From Bacteroides fragilis (GTDB lineage: Bacteria > Bacillota > Clostridia > Lachnospirales > Lachnospiraceae), in the NCBI GenBank assembly GCA_023664485.1, contig JAMPFK010000010.1, positions 1 through 64,000 on the forward strand: a stretch of 64,000 nt of DNA, in the 5' to 3' direction. The position numbers and the translations under genes were made by a program. Shown here piece by piece: positions 6,759 to 14,104 of the stretch (the first letter of the stretch is position 1; each line of letters opens with the position of its first letter). The notes under the pieces are model-generated. The model was given only the letters and a program-made list of their open reading frames with translations, searched no databases and was not told the DNA's origin.

Positions 6759-9704
6759 TTGAGTAAAAATAATGCAAAAAATAAAGATCGTGAACAGGAA
6801 AACGATACTATAAAGATTAGGAGCATACAAGCAGCTAGTCTATATAGAGTAAGTAATAATTACAAGTTTGTGTTAAAACTAAAAAATGCAGATGGCAGTT
6901 ATAACGGATTAAAGGAATATAAAGACCCCATTCTCGACTATGGAAACGCAGTTCTTAATGACAGCTTATTCACAAAATATATCCGTAAACACGGTGTTGT
7001 TGTAAATAAATCAAAAAGAAGCTTAGATTTGATTATGATGAAGTTTGATTGGGGTGTTGATGAAGATGATTCTAATACGGAAGAATCTAAACCAGCTATG
7101 ACAACACAAGAATTAAGGGATTATTATTATGAGAATGGTGCAACAGTCACATGGAAGACATACGATTCAAAAACAGGCAAGGAAATAGAAGGGAAAGAGA
7201 AAATTATCACTTATAAGATGCTTTTAAGAAGTCCTGGCAAAGCAAAAGAGGGGCATTGCCTATTTATTAAAGAAGATTTGCATGAAAAAGTTTTGGATTA
7301 CCTTACAATGGGATTATGGAAGAAAATGCCGGATGTAAAAGGTGTTAAAATCGTTGAAATGTCTGCTTATGCTCCGCTTATTACGGCAACGGCAATAAGT
7401 TATATTCAGATTCCTATGGATAATATTTTTGTGTTAAAAGATCAAAAAAGCTCCTGTTACAAAAAGGCAATCACGGTAAAGGCTGAAGATGTGGAACATA
7501 TAAGAATGGTAAATGATTTTTCAGCTTTTGAGAAAGATGTTAATGAATATGGTTTTACATTTTATAAGAAAACTGCTAAAAAGAATCCAGAATTAAAATA
7601 TATAGGCAGAAGTAGGAAAGAATTAGCAGAATATGGAATAGATATAGATTTGTGTCCTAAAAAAGAAATTACATACTACAAGAGGGAATGTGTTTGTGAC
7701 AGAAAAAATGAAAAATCTGAAATTACAAATACCCTGTGGGATGGTATGGGGATAATTGATAATTCCATTTTTCCTAAGAACATGGAAGGATTTATATATT
7801 GTAGAAGCCACTTTTTTAAATCATGTTTATTCAGGGGAAAGATACAGGATTATTTTAAAGATTATTATGGTGAAGATTATGATACGGCATATGAAACAGA
7901 TATGACAGGGCGCAGATTAAAAGTGACAGATATAAAAGTGATTGTTACTGAAAATTCTTTGAAATGGATAAAGTTTTTGGATTTAATGAGTAAAAGCGGA
8001 ACAATGGGAGATGGTTTTAAATATTACAGCAATGTAATGAAAAAAGACGGTGAAATGTTTGCGATTGTGAAGACTGCACATAAAAGTAAATATGATGAAT
8101 TTCAGAGGAGTTCTTTCCAAATAAACAGTACATTGCTTACAACAGATAAGGATGTTTTGGGAGAAGTTGCAACTCCAAGTATTGAATATTGTAATAGACT
8201 AAAGACAGACGATGAAGCATTTTTAGAATATTTGGAAGTGAGCGGAACTGCAAGATACAGTATAAATAATGTTTTGATTGCTCTATATAGAATAAATGAT
8301 GAATTTCGATATATGGAATGGTTTAAAAATAAAAAGAAAGCAAAAATAAATAAACTGAAAGACCAGAGAATCAAACTTGGAAAACTGTTTCAATATGGAG
8401 ACAATCTTACTATATGTGGGAATCCGGTTGCAATGTTGATGAAGGTTACAGGTCAGAGTTATCTTGATGAAAATTGCTTTATACAAGCGGAAGACAGGAT
8501 TCAATGTTGTACAAGCCGATTTGAGGAGGGTGAAATGCTTGCCGGATTCCGCAGTCCACATAATAGTCCAAACAATATTGTGCATTTGGAAAATGTATAT
8601 CCTGATAAAATTAGGAAATATTTTCCGAATTTAGGAGATAATGTCATCATTATTAATGGAATTGGAACGGATGTACAAAGCCGACTTAATGGACAAGACT
8701 TAGACACTGACAGTATTTATACAACAAATCAGAAGAATATTGTTGAACTTGCAAAGAAAGCCTATATTGAATGTCCGACTATTATTAACGATATAAAATA
8801 TGGTACAAACGATTATGATAAGAGTATGTTGTCCTATTCCAGAATGGATGCCAACATATCATCTGCTCAATATAATATTGGTTCTGCAAGTAATATAGCA
8901 CAGTTGGCATTAAGTTATTGGTTTGATGGTGGATGTGAAAGCAGAGAATTAGAAGATATTTTCATTATATGTAGTGTATTAGCGCAAGTGGCGATTGATT
9001 CCTGTAAAAGAAATTTTGAAGTACAGGTAGGAAAAGAACTTGCAAGGATTGAGAAAAAAACGTGTATGAAACATACTCCCCGATATCCACGTTTTTATGC
9101 TGATGTGCAGAAGTATAATAATAAAAAGAAAAAAGGCAATAAATTAATTATCAAAGATGAAGATGTAGGCTTTTTGAATTGTCCAATGGATATACTTTAT
9201 AGGATCATAGAAAAAGGAGTTATTGATCTCAGGAAAAATAAAAAATTGAATACTAAAACATACAAGGAATGCGAATATGGCGTAAAGCCAATCTTTGAAT
9301 ATAGGGCAGATAAAGTTAACGTCAATCGCAAGCAATACAAAAAAGTGATCGGAATTGTAGAAGAATATGATAAAGTCATTCGTGAATTGGATGAAACAAA
9401 GGATTCCTACCATGAGGATAGATTAATTGAATTTGAATCCTGTATGGATAAATTGAGGAATATCACGATAAATAAGGATACTTTATATACATTGATTGCC
9501 TATGCGTTTAAGCCAGGAAATGAATATTTAAGGGATAGTATGCTGATTGTCCTGTATGATAAGGATAAATCTAAAAATAAAAAGACGTTTTTAGATTGCT
9601 TCAAAAAAACTGAAAAAAGTTCACAAAAAAGTTCTAAAAGTGCTGATTTTGTGGGATTTTCAAAGTTTCCATATGAAGAGGGGCGAGAACAGAACGTAAG
9701 CTAA
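6759..9704 (+). CDS. Single-chain two-barrel RNA polymerase (YonO / QDE-1 / RDR type)
   Basis: The gene is read from TTG 6759 (GGAGG at 6746-6750), giving 981 residues; the frame is open further back to GTG 6672 but without a ribosome site. Residues 591-652 follow the pattern of the catalytic double-psi beta-barrel of eukaryotic RNA-dependent RNA polymerases and phage SPbeta YonO: G-x5-F-R-S-P-H at 596-601, N-N-I-V, then V-I-I-I-N-G-I-G and G-Q-D-L-D-T-D-S-I-Y. D647, D649 and D651 would bind the catalytic magnesium; the family motif is D-x-D-G-D, here Thr replaces Gly. The lysine-rich segment K438-T-A-H-K442-S-K444 and the following F-Q are candidates for the first barrel. The usual multi-subunit accessory domains are absent. 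It may transcribe element genes, as YonO does for SPbeta (inference). Confidence 0.78.
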   Translation: MSKNNAKNKDREQENDTIKIRSIQAASLYRVSNNYKFVLKLKNADGSYNGLKEYKDPILDYGNAVLNDSLFTKYIRKHGVVVNKSKRSLDLIMMKFDWGVDEDDSNTEESKPAMTTQELRDYYYENGATVTWKTYDSKTGKEIEGKEKIITYKMLLRSPGKAKEGHCLFIKEDLHEKVLDYLTMGLWKKMPDVKGVKIVEMSAYAPLITATAISYIQIPMDNIFVLKDQKSSCYKKAITVKAEDVEHIRMVNDFSAFEKDVNEYGFTFYKKTAKKNPELKYIGRSRKELAEYGIDIDLCPKKEITYYKRECVCDRKNEKSEITNTLWDGMGIIDNSIFPKNMEGFIYCRSHFFKSCLFRGKIQDYFKDYYGEDYDTAYETDMTGRRLKVTDIKVIVTENSLKWIKFLDLMSKSGTMGDGFKYYSNVMKKDGEMFAIVKTAHKSKYDEFQRSSFQINSTLLTTDKDVLGEVATPSIEYCNRLKTDDEAFLEYLEVSGTARYSINNVLIALYRINDEFRYMEWFKNKKKAKINKLKDQRIKLGKLFQYGDNLTICGNPVAMLMKVTGQSYLDENCFIQAEDRIQCCTSRFEEGEMLAGFRSPHNSPNNIVHLENVYPDKIRKYFPNLGDNVIIINGIGTDVQSRLNGQDLDTDSIYTTNQKNIVELAKKAYIECPTIINDIKYGTNDYDKSMLSYSRMDANISSAQYNIGSASNIAQLALSYWFDGGCESRELEDIFIICSVLAQVAIDSCKRNFEVQVGKELARIEKKTCMKHTPRYPRFYADVQKYNNKKKKGNKLIIKDEDVGFLNCPMDILYRIIEKGVIDLRKNKKLNTKTYKECEYGVKPIFEYRADKVNVNRKQYKKVIGIVEEYDKVIRELDETKDSYHEDRLIEFESCMDKLRNITINKDTLYTLIAYAFKPGNEYLRDSMLIVLYDKDKSKNKKTFLDCFKKTEKSSQKSSKSADFVGFSKFPYEEGREQNVS

Positions 9705-9725
9705 GTAGGGTCTCTCTCAAAAAAT

Positions 9726-10061
9726 ATTCAAAGAAAGATTTGAATGTTGTACTATTAAGGCACAAGAGGGCTGGACAGCATTGTGGAAGATACTGCCAGT
9801 ATACAACCTTTTGTGCCACACGATAATATCTGTAATATTACAGTTCAAATATATTTATCCAAATATTCAGTTTTTAGCCGATATGAGCCTCAAAACTTAT
9901 ACCGGCATTCATCCGGTACTCCACAAGCCGGATTCAAAACAATAACAATGTAAAATCCTATATGCAGCTCCACAATGTATATAGGTCATCCGGTGGCAGG
10001 ACTCCACAACCTGTTACCGGATGTACAACCGCATGATGTTTTCCACAAGCATCAATGCGGT
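9726..10061 (+). ncRNA. Structured hairpin array with four identical TCCACAA loops
   Basis: The 439-base gap after the polymerase gene is full of inverted repeats. 9726-9745 is a hairpin. 9759-9769 pairs with 9807-9817 (11 bp) and encloses two small hairpins, so it folds as a junction; it contains TTGTGGA at 9781-9787. 9830-9843 is a 14-base palindrome. 9877-9887 pairs with 9896-9906. Then come four hairpins, each showing TCCACAA in its loop: 9911-9916/9928-9933; 9957-9966/9976-9985; 9987-10000/10010-10023 (14 bp with two G-U); and 10028-10038/10050-10061. The stems differ in sequence but keep pairing, including G-U pairs, while the loop is invariant. That indicates selection on RNA structure. 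TTGTGGA is the exact complement of the loop. No known family was recognised. Confidence 0.65.
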
Positions 10062-10143
10062 ATGTATGAAAAATGTGGTAGTATTTTGTCAATTGTTGGT
10101 GTATAATAAAATTTATAATACTAATGATTGGGGAATACTATTT

Positions 10144-10734
10144 ATGGCTTTAAATACTACTCAAAAAAAGTTTTTAGATTTGGCAAATAAATTAACCAAA
10201 ATAAAAAATATGCCATATAATGATATTACAAGAAAAAATTATGATAAAACTGGATTTATTTATGATATTGATTATACTATAGGACAATTGGAATATTTCT
10301 TTGATACAATTGTTCCCAGTCAAGGTGGTACAGCAAATTCTTCTTATTATTATTTAAAAAAATTAGAACCTAAAGAACACCAAATTGCTTATGTAAATTT
10401 AACAAGAGGATTTCCCAAAGAGTTGTTTGGTGGGCATTATTGTTATATATTAAAGAAGTTTAAAGATAAATATGTGGTAATCCCCACGACATCTGTAGAT
10501 AATCCAGCAGAGGATACTATTCAGGACTTTGAAATTGAAATAAAAATCAAAAATTTTTATAACGATAAGATTACTCGCTTAAATGTTAGTAATATAAGAG
10601 CAATTGATATTCAACGGATATATCAACCAGATCCGGTATTTGAAAATGAAAAAGGAATTTTTGATGTATTGACAAATAGAGATGAAATCAACAAAAAAGT
10701 CGTTGAGATTTTATGCAATATGCATATAGACTAA
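10144..10734 (+). CDS. MazF/PemK-like toxin
   Basis: This is read as 196 residues from ATG 10144, with GGGGAA at 10129-10134; an in-frame ATG at 10021 lies inside a hairpin and has no ribosome site. After an ~85-residue helical N-terminus, the sequence I-A-Y-V-N-L-T-R-G-F, K-E-L-F-G-G-H-Y-C-Y-I-L and K-Y-V-V-I-P-T-T-S follows the strand order of MazF/PemK endoribonucleases (where G-x-E-x-x-G...R-P/H-x-x-V-I...P-x-T-S is usual). L-N-V-S-N-I-R-A-I-D-I-Q-R-I matches the family's C-terminal 'Q-I-R-T-I-D-K-x-R-L'. Such toxins cut RNA. No protein antitoxin gene lies upstream; the hairpin array does, as in type III toxin-antitoxin systems. A -10 like TATAAT is at 10102-10107. A terminator follows at 10835. 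Confidence 0.65.
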   Translation: MALNTTQKKFLDLANKLTKIKNMPYNDITRKNYDKTGFIYDIDYTIGQLEYFFDTIVPSQGGTANSSYYYLKKLEPKEHQIAYVNLTRGFPKELFGGHYCYILKKFKDKYVVIPTTSVDNPAEDTIQDFEIEIKIKNFYNDKITRLNVSNIRAIDIQRIYQPDPVFENEKGIFDVLTNRDEINKKVVEILCNMHID

Positions 10735-10834
10735 ACAATTATTTTTGGGTATACTTGTAATTAACAGGAGAAATCTTGTTATAATATTATTAGCCATTAA
10801 GTTGGTGAATATAATAAAAATAAATATTTTTAGG

Positions 10835-10865
10835 GAGAATACTGAAATATGTATTCTCTTTTTTT
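10835..10865 (+). terminator. Intrinsic terminator after the toxin gene
   Basis: GAGAATAC at 10835-10842 pairs with GTATTCTC at 10851-10858 around an 8-base loop, followed by seven T. Confidence 0.85.
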
Positions 10866-10972
10866 GTAATCTAAAATCACAGTTTATAGAGAATGTAATA
10901 TATACATATCATGTTAAAAAATTTTATCATAAAAATTGATATACCAATATAATTATAGAGAGAAGGTGAAAA

Positions 10973-11152
10973 ATGGTAACACAGGAAAGCGTAAGGAATA
11001 AACTTATAGAAAAGACATATGCATTTAGGCAAAAGAATATTTCAGAAGTTACAGGAATACCGGTAGAGATTATTTCAAAATTTATGAACGGAAAGCGAGA
11101 TTTGTGGGATTCATCATTACAAGATCTTAATGATTATCTGGATTGCCATTAA
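10973..11152 (+). CDS. Small XRE-type helix-turn-helix protein, 59 aa
   Basis: A short gene with ribosome site AGAAGGTG just before its ATG. The protein contains I-S-E-V-T-G-I-P-V-E-I-I-S-K-F-M-N-G-K-R-D, a compact lambda-repressor-like helix-turn-helix (helix 2 ISEVTG, recognition helix around VEIISKFMNG). It is about the minimum size for such a domain. It lies after the toxin gene but beyond its terminator, so it has its own transcript; whether it regulates the toxin or the downstream genes is unknown. After its stop, 11153-11328 is AT-rich and holds no gene that I can support. Confidence 0.7.
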   Translation: MVTQESVRNKLIEKTYAFRQKNISEVTGIPVEIISKFMNGKRDLWDSSLQDLNDYLDCH

Positions 11153-11328
11153 TCGTATTAATAAAAATTCAAATGTAACTATTAACCAAGCAAACATATA
11201 TAAAAATTCAATTAAATCTAATAACATTCAAAGCAGCACACAATCATGCTGTGACAATCAAATAAGAAAATAGAATATAGTAGTAGACAACTGAATAGAG
11301 ACTTAGAAAGTACGGAGGAACTTTTATA

Positions 11329-11673
11329 TTGACAACAACAATGACAGAGAAGAAGTTTTATACACAGGAAGATTTATTGGCAGCTATGAGTAAATTACCT
11401 GAAAATGAAGCTAAAAATATCTTGGAAAATATGAAAATCAGTACTATTTTAGATTTTCTCAATGTTTCCTACAAAGAGCAGAGGGAACAGTTGAAAAACA
11501 GTTTTTCAGAAGCATTACATAGGGAATTAGACATTTATAATGGAATGAACAGGCTGTATGATATGTTTCCAGTGCTTGAATGTAAGATGTATGTTGATGA
11601 AGGTGTTGTACAGAAAAATGAGAACGCCAGTTCTGAATCTACTTGTGATAATCAGATAGATGTGGTAGAATAG
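11329..11673 (+). CDS. Hypothetical protein, 114 aa
   Basis: TTG at 11329 is chosen because GGAGGA at 11314-11319 is 9 bases upstream; ATG at 11341 is the alternative. The protein is helical and charged (K-L-P-E-N-E-A-K-N-I-L-E-N-M-K, then K-E-Q-R-E-Q-L-K-N-S-F) with an acidic tail. I do not recognise it. Its place just before a Zn-ribbon gene and a tape-measure gene is where phage tail assembly chaperones usually lie, but sequence alone does not show that. Confidence 0.6.
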   Translation: MTTTMTEKKFYTQEDLLAAMSKLPENEAKNILENMKISTILDFLNVSYKEQREQLKNSFSEALHRELDIYNGMNRLYDMFPVLECKMYVDEGVVQKNENASSESTCDNQIDVVE

Positions 11674-11710
11674 TGTTGTAACAAAAGTTGGAAGTTAAGA
11701 GGATTTGGGT

Positions 11711-12130
11711 ATGGCGAAAATTGTTTGTGAATCATGCGGAAGTAGCTTTCCAGTTGAACGAGTAAAAGACATGAAAGATTGTCCTGTTTGTGGAGAATCC
11801 TTGCTGAATGATGATACTGCTGAAATTCAAAAAGAAACTACTAAGTGGTATTATTATAAGGAAGGTGGCGGAATGTTAGATGATACATTATCTAGCCATT
11901 TCAATCCACTATATACCTTCGATGCCGTGGATGTAGAAGATGCCAAAAGGCAGTTAAAAGAAGTTTTACCCAATAGTCCGCTTGTAAATAATAATTCGCC
12001 CGATATAGTACGTTGTCCACGTTGCAGAAGTACACAGGTGCAGATGGTTCCCAGAAAATTTAGCCTTTCGACAGGATTTGCAACTAATCGGCTTGACCGT
12101 GTATGTGTAAAATGTCAGAAGAGATTTTGA
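11711..12130 (+). CDS. Double zinc-ribbon protein, about 139 aa
   Basis: ATG 11711 is 7 bases after an AAGAGGA ribosome site; TTG 11705 would be too close. The N-terminus has C-E-S-C-G (about residues 7-11) and C-P-V-C-G (about 25-29), the C-terminus C-P-R-C-R and C-V-K-C-Q. Both pairs can form zinc ribbons. The middle contains Y-T-F-D-A-V-D-V-E-D-A-K, like a small alpha/beta unit. Zinc ribbons of this kind bind nucleic acid or protein partners; no specific role can be assigned. A terminator follows its stop. Confidence 0.65.
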   Translation: MAKIVCESCGSSFPVERVKDMKDCPVCGESLLNDDTAEIQKETTKWYYYKEGGGMLDDTLSSHFNPLYTFDAVDVEDAKRQLKEVLPNSPLVNNNSPDIVRCPRCRSTQVQMVPRKFSLSTGFATNRLDRVCVKCQKRF

Positions 12131-12160
12131 AAATATGAAAAATTGAATATTGTGCTGAGG

Positions 12161-12191
12161 AGAGATTATCGCTTTGATAGTCTCTTTTATT
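12161..12191 (+). terminator. Intrinsic terminator
   Basis: AGAGATTATC at 12161-12170 pairs with GATAGTCTCT at 12176-12185 (10 bp with one G-U, 5-base loop), followed by TTTATT. Confidence 0.7.
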
Positions 12192-12222
12192 ATGTAAAAA
12201 ACGGAAAAGGAGATTATACAGT

Positions 12223-14064
12223 TTGGAAGAAAATTTTTTATTAGAGCTTATCGGATGTTTAGACCAGAATAAAAGTAAAAAGCAGATTAATGCTGATATT
12301 AAGCAGCTTGAAAAAGTAATAAATATGCTACGCCTCACAGGAACCTTTGCAAAAGCTGATACAAAGAAAGAATTGAATACTTATATAGCGCAATTATCTA
12401 ACCAACTATCGGCAATAAAGCTAAAGGCTAAGATTGATAACAAGAATTTGAAAAGTGAAATTAATTCAGCTTTGAATAATGTATCTTTCAAAGATATTGA
12501 TGCTTTAAATATTGATGGAAATAAGACAAAACTTAAAGTACAAAAAGTTATCGCAGACACGAAAACATTTGTAGAGAAAAATCCTATTGTAGTTGGGATT
12601 AATATTTCGTATAAAAAGAATAAATTAGATAACGATTTGACCGCATATTTGAACCGAAATAGTAAAATAAGTGAGTCGAGAGTACTCTTGGAAGAAGCGG
12701 ATAAAGTTAGAGATTTAATTGATACGGTTACTGATAAGAAATCATTGACAGAAGCGACAGATGCTTTCAGGTTATTCAAGTCGGAAGTATCAGCCACAGG
12801 GTACACCAGTAAATCCACAGCCGATAAAATTAAATCAATGCTTGGACATATTACAAAAATCGGTAGTGCTTTTGGCGTAGCTTCGATGCTTATCAATAAC
12901 TTCACGAAATCATTGAAGACATTGCGCTCGAACGATACAATTCTTACAGAAATCAGTAAGACATCGGAAATGACTAAAAATCAACTGAAAGAACTTGGAG
13001 ACGAGGCTTTTAAAGTAGCAAGTAAATTTGGACAGTTATCATCAAATTATTTACTTAGTGTACAGGAAATGGCGAGAAGCGGGTACGAGGACATTTCAAA
13101 AGAATTAGGCGAATTGTCATTGCTTGCGCAGTCTGCCGGAGATATGACGGTTGAGAACGCAAACAATTATCTGTTAGCCACTGATGCGGCTTATAAATAT
13201 AGCGGAAGTGTTGAAAAATTGAATGCGGCTCTTGATGGAGCAAATTATATCAGCAACAAAAATTCAGCCAGCCTGACTGATATTGCCGATGCGACCCGCG
13301 TTTCAGCGTCATTTGCGGCAAATGCAGGGATAGCGATTGATGAATTAACAGCAGCAGAAGCGACGATGATTGCGGCAACAAAACGTTCTGGTTCTGAAAT
13401 CGGACGTTCATTTAGAAGCATTATATTAAATCTTCAACAGGTGAGTGGTGAATTTGAGGGAGAAATCATTGATGAAGAGCAGTTAAAGAAAGTAGAAGAA
13501 AGATGTCATTCTCTTGGTGTTGAGTTGGAGTACATGAAAGATGGCGTTGCCACTCTGAGAAATCCGATAGAAATTCTGAAAGATTTAGCGGAAGTCTATA
13601 ATTCATTACCTGATAGTAGTGCTGAAAAACAAGGATTGATTGCAGATCTGGGTGGGAAATATCATGCCAACGCACTTTCTGCATTACTTAGCCAGTGGGA
13701 TTTGTACGAAAAGATGTTAAGTGAATTTTCACAGGGCGCGGGTTCAGCACTTGAGGAAGCGGAGAAAACGGCTAATTCGTGGGAAGGACGATTGAACTCT
13801 TTACAGAATAGTTGGGATTCATTCATTAACACGCTTACAAATAAAGATGCAATAATGGGTGGAATATCATTCTTTGATAGGCTGATTCAGGGAGCTGAAA
13901 AGCTGACTGACAGCATAGGTGAGATTCCTGTTGTGCTTACTACTTTGAATACCGCTATGGTTGCAATGAAAAAGGATTATGGTATTACACAGCTTGTAAA
14001 ATCCGGAGACAAAGAAACTAGATATTCAGGGAAATCTTCTGGGAATAGAGTTCACAGCTATTAA
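12223..14064 (+). CDS. Phage tail tape-measure protein, N-terminal part (frameshifted)
   Basis: Starts at TTG with GGAG about 10 bases upstream. The 613 residues open with a helical region, then carry the conserved TP901-type tape-measure core (about 215-480): L-G-D-E-A-F-K-V-A-S-K-F-G, Y-L-L-A-T-D-A-A-Y-K-Y-S-G, A-A-E-A-T-M-I-A-A-T-K-R-S-G-S-E-I-G-R-S-F-R and L-G-G-K-Y-H-A-N-A-L. Tape-measure proteins fix tail length and help DNA entry. The end (from about residue 588) is out of frame. The +1-shifted frame is open from base 14,000 and reads D-I-Q-G-N-L-L-G-I-E-F-T-A-I-K-E-Q, continuing into the next entry. So one ~2,330-residue gene is broken by a single-base change between 14,000 and 14,064. 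Confidence 0.8.
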   Translation: MEENFLLELIGCLDQNKSKKQINADIKQLEKVINMLRLTGTFAKADTKKELNTYIAQLSNQLSAIKLKAKIDNKNLKSEINSALNNVSFKDIDALNIDGNKTKLKVQKVIADTKTFVEKNPIVVGINISYKKNKLDNDLTAYLNRNSKISESRVLLEEADKVRDLIDTVTDKKSLTEATDAFRLFKSEVSATGYTSKSTADKIKSMLGHITKIGSAFGVASMLINNFTKSLKTLRSNDTILTEISKTSEMTKNQLKELGDEAFKVASKFGQLSSNYLLSVQEMARSGYEDISKELGELSLLAQSAGDMTVENANNYLLATDAAYKYSGSVEKLNAALDGANYISNKNSASLTDIADATRVSASFAANAGIAIDELTAAEATMIAATKRSGSEIGRSFRSIILNLQQVSGEFEGEIIDEEQLKKVEERCHSLGVELEYMKDGVATLRNPIEILKDLAEVYNSLPDSSAEKQGLIADLGGKYHANALSALLSQWDLYEKMLSEFSQGAGSALEEAEKTANSWEGRLNSLQNSWDSFINTLTNKDAIMGGISFFDRLIQGAEKLTDSIGEIPVVLTTLNTAMVAMKKDYGITQLVKSGDKETRYSGKSSGNRVHSY

Positions 14065-14104
14065 GGAGCAAAAGAAACATTTTGAAGAAGCTGAACAAGC
14101 TATA

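Noticed and set aside
9911..10061. TCCACAA repeats as DnaA boxes of a replication origin
   Set aside because: Only the copy at 10,040 fits the 9-base DnaA consensus, while all four sit in loops of paired stems, which a DnaA array does not need. It stays possible but explains less.
9911..10061. CRISPR array or integron attC series
   Set aside because: Repeats are only 7 bases, spacers are self-complementary, and there are no cas or integron integrase genes nearby.
10021..10143. Upstream ATG 10,021 as start of the toxin gene
   Set aside because: It falls inside the right arm of a 14-bp hairpin, has no ribosome site, and the added residues are unlike the rest; ATG 10,144 has GGGGAA.
10745..10939. 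Possible 64-codon gene after the toxin
   Set aside because: TTG start without a ribosome site, composition of translated AT-rich spacer, and the frame runs through the terminator at 10,835.
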